Positions 24,278-32,900 of a stretch of DNA of 36,758 bases are shown here, piece after piece. Made by a program: the position numbers and the translations under genes. Position 1 is the stretch's first letter. Each line of letters begins with the position of its first letter. The DNA lies in contig NZ_JANZKP010000033.1 of assembly GCF_025642745.1 (NCBI RefSeq), positions 1-36,758 of the forward strand, read 5' to 3'. Source of the DNA: Cellulomonas sp. RIT-PI-Y. Its GTDB lineage: Bacteria > Actinomycetota > Actinomycetes > Actinomycetales > Cellulomonadaceae. Under the pieces are notes generated by a model. It made no database searches. It had not been told where the DNA came from and saw only the letters and a program-made list of their open reading frames with translations.

Positions 24278-25957
24278 ATGCCCCTTCGTGCGGCCCGGCG
24301 GCCGGTGGTGATCCCTCTGTCCTCCTCTGCTTCCACACCCGTCCTGCGTGCCACGGCGCTGTCCCGTTCCTACGGCGACCGCCGTGTGCTCACCGATCTG
24401 TCCTTCGCGGTGGATCCCGGTCACCGGCTCGGCCTGGTGGGGGAGAACGGCATCGGCAAGTCCACCCTGCTCCGGCTGCTCGCCGGGGTGGAGGAGCCGG
24501 ACACCGGTGAGGTCGGGCGTCCGGCCGATCTGGCCTACCTGGCGCAGGAGCCCCCGTTCGGTGCCGACGACACCATCGACGACGTGATCGGTGCGGCGCT
24601 CTCGGAGGACCGGGCGATCGCCGCCGAGCTGGAGTCCGCGGCGGCGGCGCTCGCGGACGGCACCGCGGAGTCCGCGACCCGGTACGACCTGGCCCTGGCG
24701 CACGCCGAGTCCGCCGAGGTCTGGGACGCGGACGCCCGCGCGCAGCGGGTGCTGGCCGGCCTCGGGCTCGGCGGGCTGGATCCCAGCCGTCGTTCCGGGT
24801 CGTTGTCCGGCGGTCAGCGGTCGCGGCTGGCGTTGGCGGCAGTGCTGGTGCGACGCCCGCGGGCGGTGCTGCTGGACGAGCCGACCAACCACCTGGACGA
24901 CGACGCCGCCGACTTCCTGGCCGGTGCGCTGGCCGAGCTGCCGGGGGCGGTGGTCCTGGCCAGCCACGACCGCGTGTTCCTGGACGAGGTCGTCACGGAG
25001 ATCCTCGACCTCGACCCCGGCGTGGACGGGCCACGGGTGACGGGCGGCAGCTACACCGACTTCCGGGCCGCCAAGCGGATCGCCCGGGAGCAGTGGGAGC
25101 AGCGTTGGCTGGCCGAGCGGGAGGAGCTGTCCGTCCTGCGTGCCTCGGTGGCGCCGGACGGCAAGGCCCGTCAGGTGGTGCACGGCCGCCCGATGCAGGA
25201 CCGGAACACGATGGCCTACGGGAGGCACGGCGACATCGTGCAGCAGCAGGTCGGGCGGCGGGTGCGCAATGCCCAGCGCCGACTGACGGAGCTGGAGCGC
25301 GAGCAGGTGCGCAAGCCGCCGCGCGAGCTGCGGTTCACGGCGGCGCTGACCGGCGCGAACGGTCGGGAGGGCACCCTGGTCTCGGTCCGGGACGCGGTGG
25401 TGCCCGGGCGGGTCACCGTTCCCGCGCTGGATGTGCACCCCGACACGGCGCTGCTCGTCACCGGTCCGAACGGGTCGGGCAAGTCGACCCTGCTGCACCT
25501 GCTCGCCGGGGACCTGGAGCCGTCCACCGGCACCGCCTGGCGGGCCAAGGGGGTCACGGTGGCCCTGCTGGAGCAGGACGTCGAACTGGCCGAGGACGAC
25601 CGATCGCCGCGAGCCGTGTACGAGCTGGTCACCGAGCGGCTGGCCGACCCCGTGCCGTTGCAGGACCTGGGTCTGGTCGCCCCGCGGGACCTGGACCGGC
25701 CGCTCCGGGAGCTGTCCGTCGGGCAGCGCCGACGGGTGGTGCTGGCCCTGCTGGTCGCGCAGACCCCGGACGTCCTGCTGCTGGACGAGCCGACCAACCA
25801 CATCTCGCTGGCGCTGGCCGACGAGCTGGGCGACGCGCTGCGCACCGCACCGGGCGCCGTGGTGGTCGCCTCGCACGACCGGTGGCTGCGGCGACGGTGG
25901 CACGGGGCGACGGTCGCGGTCGTCGACGGCCGACTGGTGCCTACCCTGAGCGCATGA
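24278..25957 (+). CDS. ABC-F family ribosomal protection-type ATPase (antibiotic-resistance subgroup, TlrC/Msr-like)
   Basis: The 559-residue protein has two ABC domains and no membrane segments, as in the ABC-F proteins that bind the ribosomal E-site and dislodge antibiotics. Domain 1 has Walker A GENGIGKST (55-63), LSGGQ (about 177) and DEPTNHLD (about 201). Domain 2 has GPNGSGKST (about 396), LSVGQ and DEPTNHIS. The linker between them (about 265-345) carries the charged helical stretch QQVGRRVRNAQRRLTELEREQ, the usual antibiotic-resistance-determining arm. The organisation and linker resemble actinobacterial TlrC-like proteins, but the drug class cannot be told. The ATG at 24278 has no ribosome binding site, and GTGs at 24305/24308 are possible starts nearer the usual N-terminus. 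The stop overlaps the next gene's start (ATGA). Confidence 0.88.
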   Translation: MPLRAARRPVVIPLSSSASTPVLRATALSRSYGDRRVLTDLSFAVDPGHRLGLVGENGIGKSTLLRLLAGVEEPDTGEVGRPADLAYLAQEPPFGADDTIDDVIGAALSEDRAIAAELESAAAALADGTAESATRYDLALAHAESAEVWDADARAQRVLAGLGLGGLDPSRRSGSLSGGQRSRLALAAVLVRRPRAVLLDEPTNHLDDDAADFLAGALAELPGAVVLASHDRVFLDEVVTEILDLDPGVDGPRVTGGSYTDFRAAKRIAREQWEQRWLAEREELSVLRASVAPDGKARQVVHGRPMQDRNTMAYGRHGDIVQQQVGRRVRNAQRRLTELEREQVRKPPRELRFTAALTGANGREGTLVSVRDAVVPGRVTVPALDVHPDTALLVTGPNGSGKSTLLHLLAGDLEPSTGTAWRAKGVTVALLEQDVELAEDDRSPRAVYELVTERLADPVPLQDLGLVAPRDLDRPLRELSVGQRRRVVLALLVAQTPDVLLLDEPTNHISLALADELGDALRTAPGAVVVASHDRWLRRRWHGATVAVVDGRLVPTLSA

Positions 25958-26427
25958 GCGAGGAGCGCGCCGCACAGGCGCTGGCCGAGTCCGGGATCGC
26001 GCACAGCATCACCCGGCACGGCCCGGTCGGTTCGCTGGCCGAGGCCGCCGCCGCGCGGGGCGTCCGGCCGGAGGACATCGTCAAGACCCTGGTGGTGCGC
26101 CGGGGTGAGGACGACTACCTGTTCGTGCTAGTGCCCGGCGGCCGGTCGATCTCCTGGCCCAAACTGCGCGACCTGCTCGGCGTGAAGCGGATGTCCATGC
26201 CGGACGCCGCCACCGCCAAGGAGGTCACCGGCTACGAGCGCGGCACGATCACGCCCTTCGGATCGCTGCGCGCCTGGCCGGTGATCGCGGATGCGACGGT
26301 GCCCGGGCGCACGGTGTCGATCGGCGGCGGGGCGCACGGGGTGGGCGCGACCCTGGACGCGGACGACATGATCCGGGTGCTCGGCGCCACGGTGGCGGAT
26401 GTGACGGAGCCGGAACCGGACCGCTGA
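25954..26427 (+). CDS. YbaK/ProX-type aminoacyl-tRNA deacylase
   Basis: The 157-residue protein is a single-domain YbaK/EbsC fold enzyme that edits misacylated tRNAs in trans (Cys-tRNA(Pro) or Ala-tRNA(Pro) type). The conserved catalytic lysine is seen in DIVKTLVV (K44). Further family motifs are LVPGGRSISWPKLRDLLG, ATAKEVTGYERGTITPFG and the late SIGGGAHGVGATL. The exact substrate within the family (YbaK versus ProXp-ala versus others) is not resolved. ATG 25954 overlaps the ABC-F stop by 4 nt (ATGA), so the two are co-translated. Both genes act on the translation machinery, though pairing by chance is possible. It ends 4 bp before the convergent lipoprotein gene. Confidence 0.9.
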   Translation: MSEERAAQALAESGIAHSITRHGPVGSLAEAAAARGVRPEDIVKTLVVRRGEDDYLFVLVPGGRSISWPKLRDLLGVKRMSMPDAATAKEVTGYERGTITPFGSLRAWPVIADATVPGRTVSIGGGAHGVGATLDADDMIRVLGATVADVTEPEPDR

Positions 26428-26436
26428 GATCTCAGC
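26423..26436. terminator. Perfect 14-bp palindrome containing both convergent stop codons
   Basis: GCTGAGATCTCAGC is perfectly self-complementary. It holds the TGA of the deacylase gene on the plus strand and the TGA of the lipoprotein gene on the minus strand. As RNA it forms at most a 5-bp stem with a GATC loop in either direction, so a weak bidirectional terminator is possible but unproven. Confidence 0.3.
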
Positions 26437-27277
26437 CCGCGGACGCGGTCAGCGCGTCGATCTCCTCGGCGAACTCGTCCGCCACCGTGGCCTGCGCGGA
26501 CCAGAGCTCCTGGCAATAGCGCCGGTCGTAGGACGTCGACTCGCGGCAGTCGAGATCCGCGATCGCCAGCGCGACCTCGTGGGCCCGCAGCTCGGCGAGA
26601 TCGGCCTCCGCCGTCAGCTGCTCCTGGACCGACTGCCGGGCGGCGACCGGGGACGCCAGCTCCGGGTATCCGGCGCCGGCCATGCAGTCCGACCACGCGG
26701 ACCGCAGCGCGAGCACCGCCGGTGAGGCGTCGACCTCGATCTGCGCCGTGTCCACGGCCTCGAACAGGGCGGCGAACCGTTCGTCGCGCATCACCTCGTC
26801 CGCGCCGTCGGTGGCCTCGTGGTACGCCGCGCCCAGGCAGCCCTCCTGCTCCCAGTCGTAGGCGGCGTCGGTCTCGGTCCCGACGCCGTAGAGCGCGGCG
26901 TCGTAGGCGGCCTGCTCCGCGGTCGACCGGGGAGTGCTCGACGTCGACGGCGTGATCAGGTCGAGGGTGCTCACGCCGTAGCCGTACTGCGCCGCCCACT
27001 CGACCGGGTCGGTGTCGGCGTCGAGCACCGGATCGTCGGCCACGTACGGCCGGTCGTAGTCGAAGCCCTGCTCCTTGAGGCAGATCGCGATCAGCCGTTC
27101 GGCCTCCCGGTCGATCCGCGCCTGTTCGTCCTGGCCCAGCGAGAGGAGAGGGACCGCCTCGGCCAACGGGCTGGCGGTGTAAGTGGTGGGCGTCGGGGCG
27201 GGCGCGGGATCGTCGGCGGCGCAGGCGGAGAGCGCGAGGATGACCGCGGTGGTGAGGGCGGCGACGTGTCGGTTCAT
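26432..27277 (-). CDS. Putative lipoprotein of unknown function
   Basis: The 281-residue protein has a lipoprotein signal peptide: charged MNRH, hydrophobic core, and lipobox LSAC (C about 19), followed by a Pro/Thr-rich tether. The mature part is acidic and mostly helical, with five scattered cysteines: AICLKEQGFDYDRP, WEQEGCLGAAYHE, WSDCMAGAGYPE, and LDCRESTSYDRRYC. They may form disulfides on the outer face of the membrane. The CMAGAGY/CLKEQGF style recurs in unnamed actinobacterial lipoproteins. ATG 27277 overlaps the stop of the upstream gene (ATGA) and has a GAGGAG about 11 nt before it. It is the last gene of a coupled three-gene set. I do not recognise a function. Confidence 0.8.
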   Translation of the reverse strand: MNRHVAALTTAVILALSACAADDPAPAPTPTTYTASPLAEAVPLLSLGQDEQARIDREAERLIAICLKEQGFDYDRPYVADDPVLDADTDPVEWAAQYGYGVSTLDLITPSTSSTPRSTAEQAAYDAALYGVGTETDAAYDWEQEGCLGAAYHEATDGADEVMRDERFAALFEAVDTAQIEVDASPAVLALRSAWSDCMAGAGYPELASPVAARQSVQEQLTAEADLAELRAHEVALAIADLDCRESTSYDRRYCQELWSAQATVADEFAEEIDALTASAG

Positions 27278-27699
27278 CCGGGCGGGTTCTCCTCGCCGGG
27301 CCAGGGGGCCAGGGGGTCGTCCATCGTGGGGTTGTCGTTCTCGTCGAGGGCGTAGGCCATGCGGTAGTGCATCTGCCACGCGGGGTCGGTCATGTCGATC
27401 TCCGGCACGCCGGCCTCGAACACGCATTGCTCGTAGGCGCGCATCCAGCGCTGGCTCTCCCACTCGGTCGCCGCGTCGCGCGAGTCGTTCTCGGCGCTGG
27501 CCGCGATGTCGGCGTCGACCCAGGCCTGCGTGAGGTCGCGGCCGAGCTTCTCGGAAGCGCAGAGCCTCAAGGCCTCGTCCATCACCCAGGGCATCTGGGA
27601 CGGGGTCGGCTCGTCGGCGGTGTCCTGCGCGGTGCCGCACCCGGCGCAGATCACGACGGCGACGGCGGCGGGTGCGGCGACGCGGAACGACAGACTCAA
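27274..27699 (-). CDS. Small exported protein, possible lipoprotein, unknown function
   Basis: The 141-residue protein starts at TTG 27699, which overlaps the preceding stop codon (TTGA), so it depends on re-initiation. The longer frame upstream runs across the small secreted gene and is discarded. A hydrophobic signal (RVAAPAAVAVVICAGC) ends in AGC. The residue at -3 is Cys rather than Leu, so the lipobox is atypical. The mature part carries two more cysteines (LRLCASEKLGRDL and YEQCVFEAGVPE), Trp-rich stretches and an acidic Pro-rich C-terminus. The spacing of the Cys-containing segments resembles the downstream lipoprotein, suggesting distant paralogy. Function is unknown. Confidence 0.7.
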   Translation of the reverse strand: MSLSFRVAAPAAVAVVICAGCGTAQDTADEPTPSQMPWVMDEALRLCASEKLGRDLTQAWVDADIAASAENDSRDAATEWESQRWMRAYEQCVFEAGVPEIDMTDPAWQMHYRMAYALDENDNPTMDDPLAPWPGEENPPG

Positions 27700-27932
27700 C
27701 AGTTCACCGGATTCGAGTTGGTGTGCTGGTACTCCGTCTTGCCGGGCACCAACGACGCCCGACGCCCGAGGAAGTTGTCCGTCCGCTTCCACCACAGCGC
27801 GCCGTGGGTATGGCTCGCCGTGCTGCACCGCGAGTCCGCGGTCGCGGCCGGTGCGAGGGCGACCATCCCGCCCGTCAGCAGTGATCCCACCAGCGTGAAG
27901 GCCGCGAGCCCCCTGGTCACACGAGCGCGCAT
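27696..27932 (-). CDS. Small secreted protein (78 aa), unknown function
   Basis: The ATG follows a strong AAGGAGAG ribosome binding site. A Sec signal peptide (MRARVTRGLAAFTLVGSLL... ending APAATADS) leaves a mature peptide of about 45 residues. It has a cysteine near each end (SRCSTASHTHG and NPVNC), which suggests a single disulfide, and WWKRTDNFLG in the middle. It is the first gene of the coupled trio and ends in the TTGA overlap with the next. Its small size, secretion and disulfide raise the idea of a signalling or antimicrobial peptide, but many actinobacterial proteins of this size have no known role. Function is not assigned. Confidence 0.75.
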   Translation of the reverse strand: MRARVTRGLAAFTLVGSLLTGGMVALAPAATADSRCSTASHTHGALWWKRTDNFLGRRASLVPGKTEYQHTNSNPVNC

Positions 27933-28318
27933 CTGTTCTCTCCTTGCCGTCGCGGCGTCGCAGGATCGGCGCCGCGCTCGACGCTTCTCGCCTCGGTGCG
28001 ACGCGGCAAGCGAGTCGACATGAGTTGGGTGTCTTCGCCGCGAACTTGAGTGCTCGCTGTGTCGTCACTGGGTGGATCGTGCGACCCGGTGAGTGCGGAC
28101 CGCCGGGGGATGTGGCGGCACGGGCCGACTCGGGTGATGTTCATGTGCAGGTCAACGGCCGGTTACGTGCGAGGGGAACGAGATCCGTCCGCCAAGCGTT
28201 CTGCTGGGTGTGTCAACGGCGGCCGCCATGGTCTCCGGGCGGCGCGGCCAGCGGATGCGGGCCGGTCGGACCGGGGGCATGATCCATCGGCCGCACCTTC
28301 CGAAAGAGCCGAGGACCG
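27933..28318. other. Divergent intergenic region, no gene recognised
   Basis: These 386 bases separate the minus-strand secreted/lipoprotein trio from the plus-strand STAS gene and must contain promoters for both. I see no ORF with protein-like composition and a ribosome binding site. I cannot place -35/-10 boxes with confidence on either strand. The segment around 28020-28060 and 28135-28170 is slightly less GC-rich, where promoters would be expected. Confidence 0.5.
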
Positions 28319-28729
28319 ATGGACCCGAAGGACGACTCCACCCGTATCGGTGGGATCGACGTGACGACGTCGAAGGGGTGCACGCTCGTCCGACTGTGGG
28401 GGGAGGTCGACGGGGCGCTGCGCACCGATGCCAGCACGTCGATGGCCCAGGCACTGGTCGCCGACCGTCCGATCCTGATCGACGCCGCCGGTCTCACCTT
28501 CATCGACTCATCCGGACTGGCCTTCCTGCTGCAGCTGCACCTGGCGGCGGCGGAGACCGGTCTGCGGGTGACGCTGCGCGACCCGGAGCGTCAGGTGATC
28601 GACCGACTGGCGCTGATCGGGATGGACCAGGAGTTCGAGCTGGAGAACACCATTCCGGCCGAGGCCGTCACCGCGGTGATGACCGGAACGGTGTCGGTCG
28701 TCGCGGCCTCTCGGGCGGCCGCGGTCTGA
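28319..28729 (+). CDS. STAS-domain anti-sigma factor antagonist-like protein
   Basis: The 136-residue single-domain protein is of the SpoIIAA/RsbV type. These proteins bind and sequester an anti-sigma kinase when unphosphorylated, releasing a sigma factor. The core motif TFIDSSGLAFLLQL (60-73) carries the DSSG phospho-acceptor serine (S64/S65; S58 in B. subtilis SpoIIAA). The preceding strand LVRLWGEVDGALRTDAS also fits the fold, as does the late QVIDRLALIGMDQEFEL. There is a GAGGACCG ribosome binding site directly before the ATG. No anti-sigma kinase or sigma gene is in the window, so the partner is unknown. A 20-residue Ala/Val-rich C-terminal tail is unusual but probably neutral. Confidence 0.85.
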   Translation: MDPKDDSTRIGGIDVTTSKGCTLVRLWGEVDGALRTDASTSMAQALVADRPILIDAAGLTFIDSSGLAFLLQLHLAAAETGLRVTLRDPERQVIDRLALIGMDQEFELENTIPAEAVTAVMTGTVSVVAASRAAAV

Positions 28730-28823
28730 GGATCACGCGGCCGTCGACCGTCCACAGACGGGGCGCCACGCCGGTGGTCCCCAGGTGATGTCCCGAGTGC
28801 GGGGCCGTGTCGGCGTCTGCCGC

Positions 28824-28829
28824 TAGTTT
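28824..28829 (+). promoter_or_regulatory. Probable -10 box giving a leaderless sbcD transcript
   Basis: TAGTTT lies 6 nt before the sbcD ATG at 28836. In actinobacteria a TANNNT box at this distance usually means transcription starts at the A of the ATG. There is no Shine-Dalgarno sequence in the short gap. No good -35 box is visible. Confidence 0.4.
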
Positions 28830-28835
28830 CAGGGC

Positions 28836-29978
28836 ATGCGGTTCCTCCACACCTCCGACTGGCACCTCGGTCGCACCCTGCACGGGGTGGACCTGACGGC
28901 GCACCAGGCGGCGTTCTGCGACCACCTGGTCCAGGTGGTGGCGGAGCAGCGGGTGGACGCGGTGCTGATCGCCGGCGACGTCTACGACCGGGCGATCCCG
29001 CCGGTGGAGGCGGTGGACCTGCTGTCGACCACGCTCCGCCGGTTGGCCGAGCTGACCACGGTGGTGCTGACCCCGGGCAACCACGACTCGGCGGTGCGGC
29101 TGGGCTTCGGCGCCGACCTGCTGACCGGCCGGGTGCGCATCCTGGCCGACCAGCGCCGGGTCGACCGCCCGGTGCTGTTCACCGGACCCGACGGGGAGCG
29201 GGTCGCGGTCTACGGGCTCCCGTACCTGGACCCGGACGTCGCCCGGCACACGCTGGCGCCCGACGGGGCGGTGCTGGCCCGGTCGCACGCGGCGGTGCTC
29301 GGCGCGGCGATGGACCGAGTGCGTGCGGACCTGGCCGAGCGGGACGGCGTCCGATCGGTGGTGCTGGCCCACGCGTTCGTGGTCGGCGGCGAGGCGAGCG
29401 AGTCCGAGCGCGACATCCGGGTGGGCGGGGTCGACCATGCGCCCGCGGCGGTGTTCGACGGCATCGACTACGTGGCGCTCGGTCACCTGCACGGGCCACA
29501 GCGGGTCGCCGAGCACATCCGCTACTCCGGGTCGCCGCTGGCCTACTCGTTCTCCGAGGCGCGCCACGCGAAGTCGACCGCACTGATCGAGCTGGACGCG
29601 ACCGGACCCGCCCGGGTGACGCTGATCCCGGCGCCGGTCCCGCGCCGGATGACCGATCTGACCGGGCGCCTGGACGACGTGCTGTCCTCGCCCGGACACG
29701 ATGACGACTGGGTGCGGGTCACCGTGACCGACCCGCTCCGGCCGGAGGACCTCTACCGCCGGGTGAAGACCCGGTTCCCGCACGCGCTGGTGATCCAGCA
29801 CCAGCCGCCCGCGACCGCGTCGGCCGGTCGGAGCGCGGAGGTCGGTCCGGGTCGTGACCCGCTGGAGGTGGTCGCCGACTTCATCGCACACGTCGGCGGT
29901 GCCGCGCCCACCGAGGCCGAAGCCGACGTGCTGCGGCAGGCCTACGAGCAGGTCATGGCCGCGGAGCGGAGCGCCTGA
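28836..29978 (+). CDS. sbcD: Exonuclease SbcCD subunit D (Mre11-type nuclease)
   Basis: The 380-residue calcineurin-like phosphoesterase is the Mn2+-dependent nuclease subunit of SbcCD, which cuts DNA hairpins and blocked ends during recombination and repair. Metal and catalytic motifs are intact: HTSDWHLG (D8, H10), AGDVYDR (D48), GNHDS (N82, H83, D84), VLAHAFVVGG and ALGHLHGPQ. The C-terminal capping region, including YSGSPLAYSFSE, follows. The length is normal. The stop overlaps the sbcC start (TGATG), so the subunits are made together. It is probably translated from a leaderless mRNA. Confidence 0.96.
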   Translation: MRFLHTSDWHLGRTLHGVDLTAHQAAFCDHLVQVVAEQRVDAVLIAGDVYDRAIPPVEAVDLLSTTLRRLAELTTVVLTPGNHDSAVRLGFGADLLTGRVRILADQRRVDRPVLFTGPDGERVAVYGLPYLDPDVARHTLAPDGAVLARSHAAVLGAAMDRVRADLAERDGVRSVVLAHAFVVGGEASESERDIRVGGVDHAPAAVFDGIDYVALGHLHGPQRVAEHIRYSGSPLAYSFSEARHAKSTALIELDATGPARVTLIPAPVPRRMTDLTGRLDDVLSSPGHDDDWVRVTVTDPLRPEDLYRRVKTRFPHALVIQHQPPATASAGRSAEVGPGRDPLEVVADFIAHVGGAAPTEAEADVLRQAYEQVMAAERSA

Positions 29979-32900
29979 TGCGGCTGCACTCCCTGACCCT
30001 GCAGGCGATCGGACCGTTCGCCGGGCGGCACACCGTGGACTTCGCCGCGCTGTCCGCCGGTGGGCTCTTCCTGCTGGAGGGACCGACCGGGGCCGGCAAG
30101 TCCACCGTGATCGACGCGGTCGTCTTCGCGTTGTACGGCAAGGTCGCCGCCGCCTCGGCCAGCGAGGACAGGCTGCGCAGCGCCTTCGCCGACGAGGACA
30201 CCGAGTCCGTGGTCGACCTCTGCTTCGAGACCACGCACGGGGTGTACCGGGTCCGGCGCACTCCGGCGTACGACCGGGCCAAGAAGCGCGGGTCGGGCAC
30301 GATCCGGCAGAACAGCACGGTCAAGCTCTGGCGGCTCACCGCGGTACCGGACGATCCGGACCGGGAACCGGTCGGGGAGATCCTGTCCACCCGGCTGGAC
30401 GAGGCCGGCGCCGAGCTCACCGCGATCGTCGGGCTGGACCGGACCCAGTTCGTCCAGACCATGGTGCTGCCGCAGGGCGAGTTCGCCGGTTTCCTGCGCG
30501 CGGAGCCGGAACACCGCCGGATCCTGCTGCAGCGGATCTTCGGTACCGAGGTGTACGACCGGCTGGAGAACCGGCTGGACGAGGCCCGCAAGGCCGCCCA
30601 GCGCGAGGTCGAGGCCGGTCGGCAGTCCGTCCAGGGCGCGGTGGACCGGTTCGCCGGTGCCGCAGGGCTTCCGGCCGAGGAGGTCGAGTCGCTGCGGGGG
30701 TTGGTCACCGAGGACGTCGCCGAGGCGGTGCGGCAGGTGAACGGTCGACTGACCGAGGTGCGTGCCGCCGCGGCCGAGTCGTCCCGGCGCGCGACCGAGG
30801 CGGGCGTCCGGGCACAGGAGTCGGCGGAGCGGGTGACGTCGGCGGCGGACCGGGTGCGCCGGGTGGAGCGCTGGGTGGCGCTGATCGCCGAGCGGGAGTT
30901 GCTGGACGGGCTGGCCGAGCAGGCCGCCCAGGACCGGGACCGGTGGGACCTGGCCCGGCGGTCGAGCGCGGTGGCGCCGCTGCTGGCCGGCTGGGACGAG
31001 GCACGCGAACGGGCGGCGGCGGCCCGCAAGGAGTGTGACGCGGCGGTGGACCGGGTGCCGCCGGACCTGCGCGCGGCGCTGGCCGACGGGCTGGTCGCGC
31101 TGCGGGACCGGGCTCGCGAGACGGTGGCGACCCTGACCCGGCTGGTCGATCTGGAGTCCGGGCTGGCCCGTCGGACCGAGGCGCTCGACGACCTGGCCGC
31201 GGAGACCGCGCGACGGGCGGCCGCCGTCGCCGAGCTGGACCTGCGGGCCGCGGCCCGGCCCGAGGAACGGCTGCGCCTGGTGACCGAGCTGGAGTCCGTG
31301 ACGGCCCGGGCACACACCGTGACCGCCCGGGAGCAGAACTGGAAGGCTGCCGGGGCGGTGCGCGACGCCGTGCGGGAGCTGGCGCGGATCGCCGTCGAAC
31401 AGCAGCGGGTCGAGGACCAACGGTCGGCGGCCGCCCGCGCGGCGCTCCAGGCGGCGGAACACGAGTCCGCGCTGCGGGTCGCCCGGCTCCGCGGGATCGC
31501 GGGCGAGCTGGCCGGGGAGCTGCGGCCCGGGCAGGAGTGCCCGGTCTGCGGCTCCGTCGAGCACCCGCACCCGCGCGAGCTCGCCGAGGGGCATGTCACC
31601 GCGGACCAGGTGCAGGAGGCGGAGGCGGCCCGGTCGGCGGCGGAACGGCGGCTGCGGGACGCGGAGTCGGAGCTGAGCGCGCTGGTCACCCGTGCGGAGG
31701 CGGTCGCGGAGCGGACCGGCGGGCTCGACCTCGACACCGCCGAACGGCGTCTCGCGGTCGCGGCGACGGAGCTGGACGAGGCCCGGGCCGCGCACGCCGA
31801 CCAGGAGCGCTGTGCGTCGCGGGTCCGGGAGCACGACCGGGCGACCGAGACGTTGACACTCGAGCGGGCCTCCGCCGTCGAGGCCCGGCGACTCGCCGAG
31901 CAGGCGAGCGAGCGGGCCGCGCAGGAGCTGGAGCGCGACCGGGCCGAGGTGATGCGGGCGCGGGACGGACACCCGACCGTGGCCGCGCGGCAGGGCCTGG
32001 AACGGGCGCGGGCCGACGCCGCCGATGCGGTGGTGGACGCTCGGGGCCGGGTGGCGGCGGCCGAGGCGAACGTCGCCGACTGGCGTGACCGTGCCGGGGC
32101 CGCGCTCGCGGAGCACGGGTTCCTGCCGGAGGGGGACGACGACTCGTCGACCGACCCGGAGCGACGGCTCGCCGCCGCCGCCGGATCCGCGCGCGCCGGA
32201 CAGCTCGGCCCCGAGGCGCTCGCCGCCCTGGAGGCCACCGTGCGCGCCCGGCAGACCGCGACGGACCGGGTCGCGAGCGGGCTGGCCGACCCGGAGCTGG
32301 CGGACCTCGCCGTCGGCACGGTGCGTCCGGAGGACGACCGGGAATGTCTCGCCGCGGCCCGGGCCGCAGCCGCCGAGCACCGGGAGCTCGCGGACGCCGC
32401 CGCCGGGACCGCGGCGACCGACCGCGGTCGAACAGAGCAGTGTGCGGCGGCGGAGGCCCAGGTCAGGGCGGCCGCTGACCGGGCGGGCGACCTGCTGCGC
32501 GCCGCGGCGCCGGTGACCCGGATGGCTCGGCTCGCCTCCGGTCAGGACGGCGGGCAGGGCCTCTCGCTCGGCACCTACGTGCTGCAACGCCGGTTCGAGG
32601 ACGTGGTCGCGGCGGCGAACGACCGGCTGCGCCAGATGTCCGACGGCCGGTTCGAGCTGGCGACCTCGCAGGAACGGGAGTCGCGCAGTCGGCGACTGGG
32701 GCTCGCGCTGCGGATCATCGACCACCAGAGCGGCGACGCCCGCACTCCCCGCACGCTGTCCGGCGGCGAGACCTTCTACGTCTCGCTCTGCCTGGCACTC
32801 GGGCTGGCGGACGTCGTCACCGCGGAGGCCGGCGGGATCGAGCTGGGCACGCTGTTCATCGACGAGGGCTTCGGCAGCCTGGACCCGCACACCCTGGACG

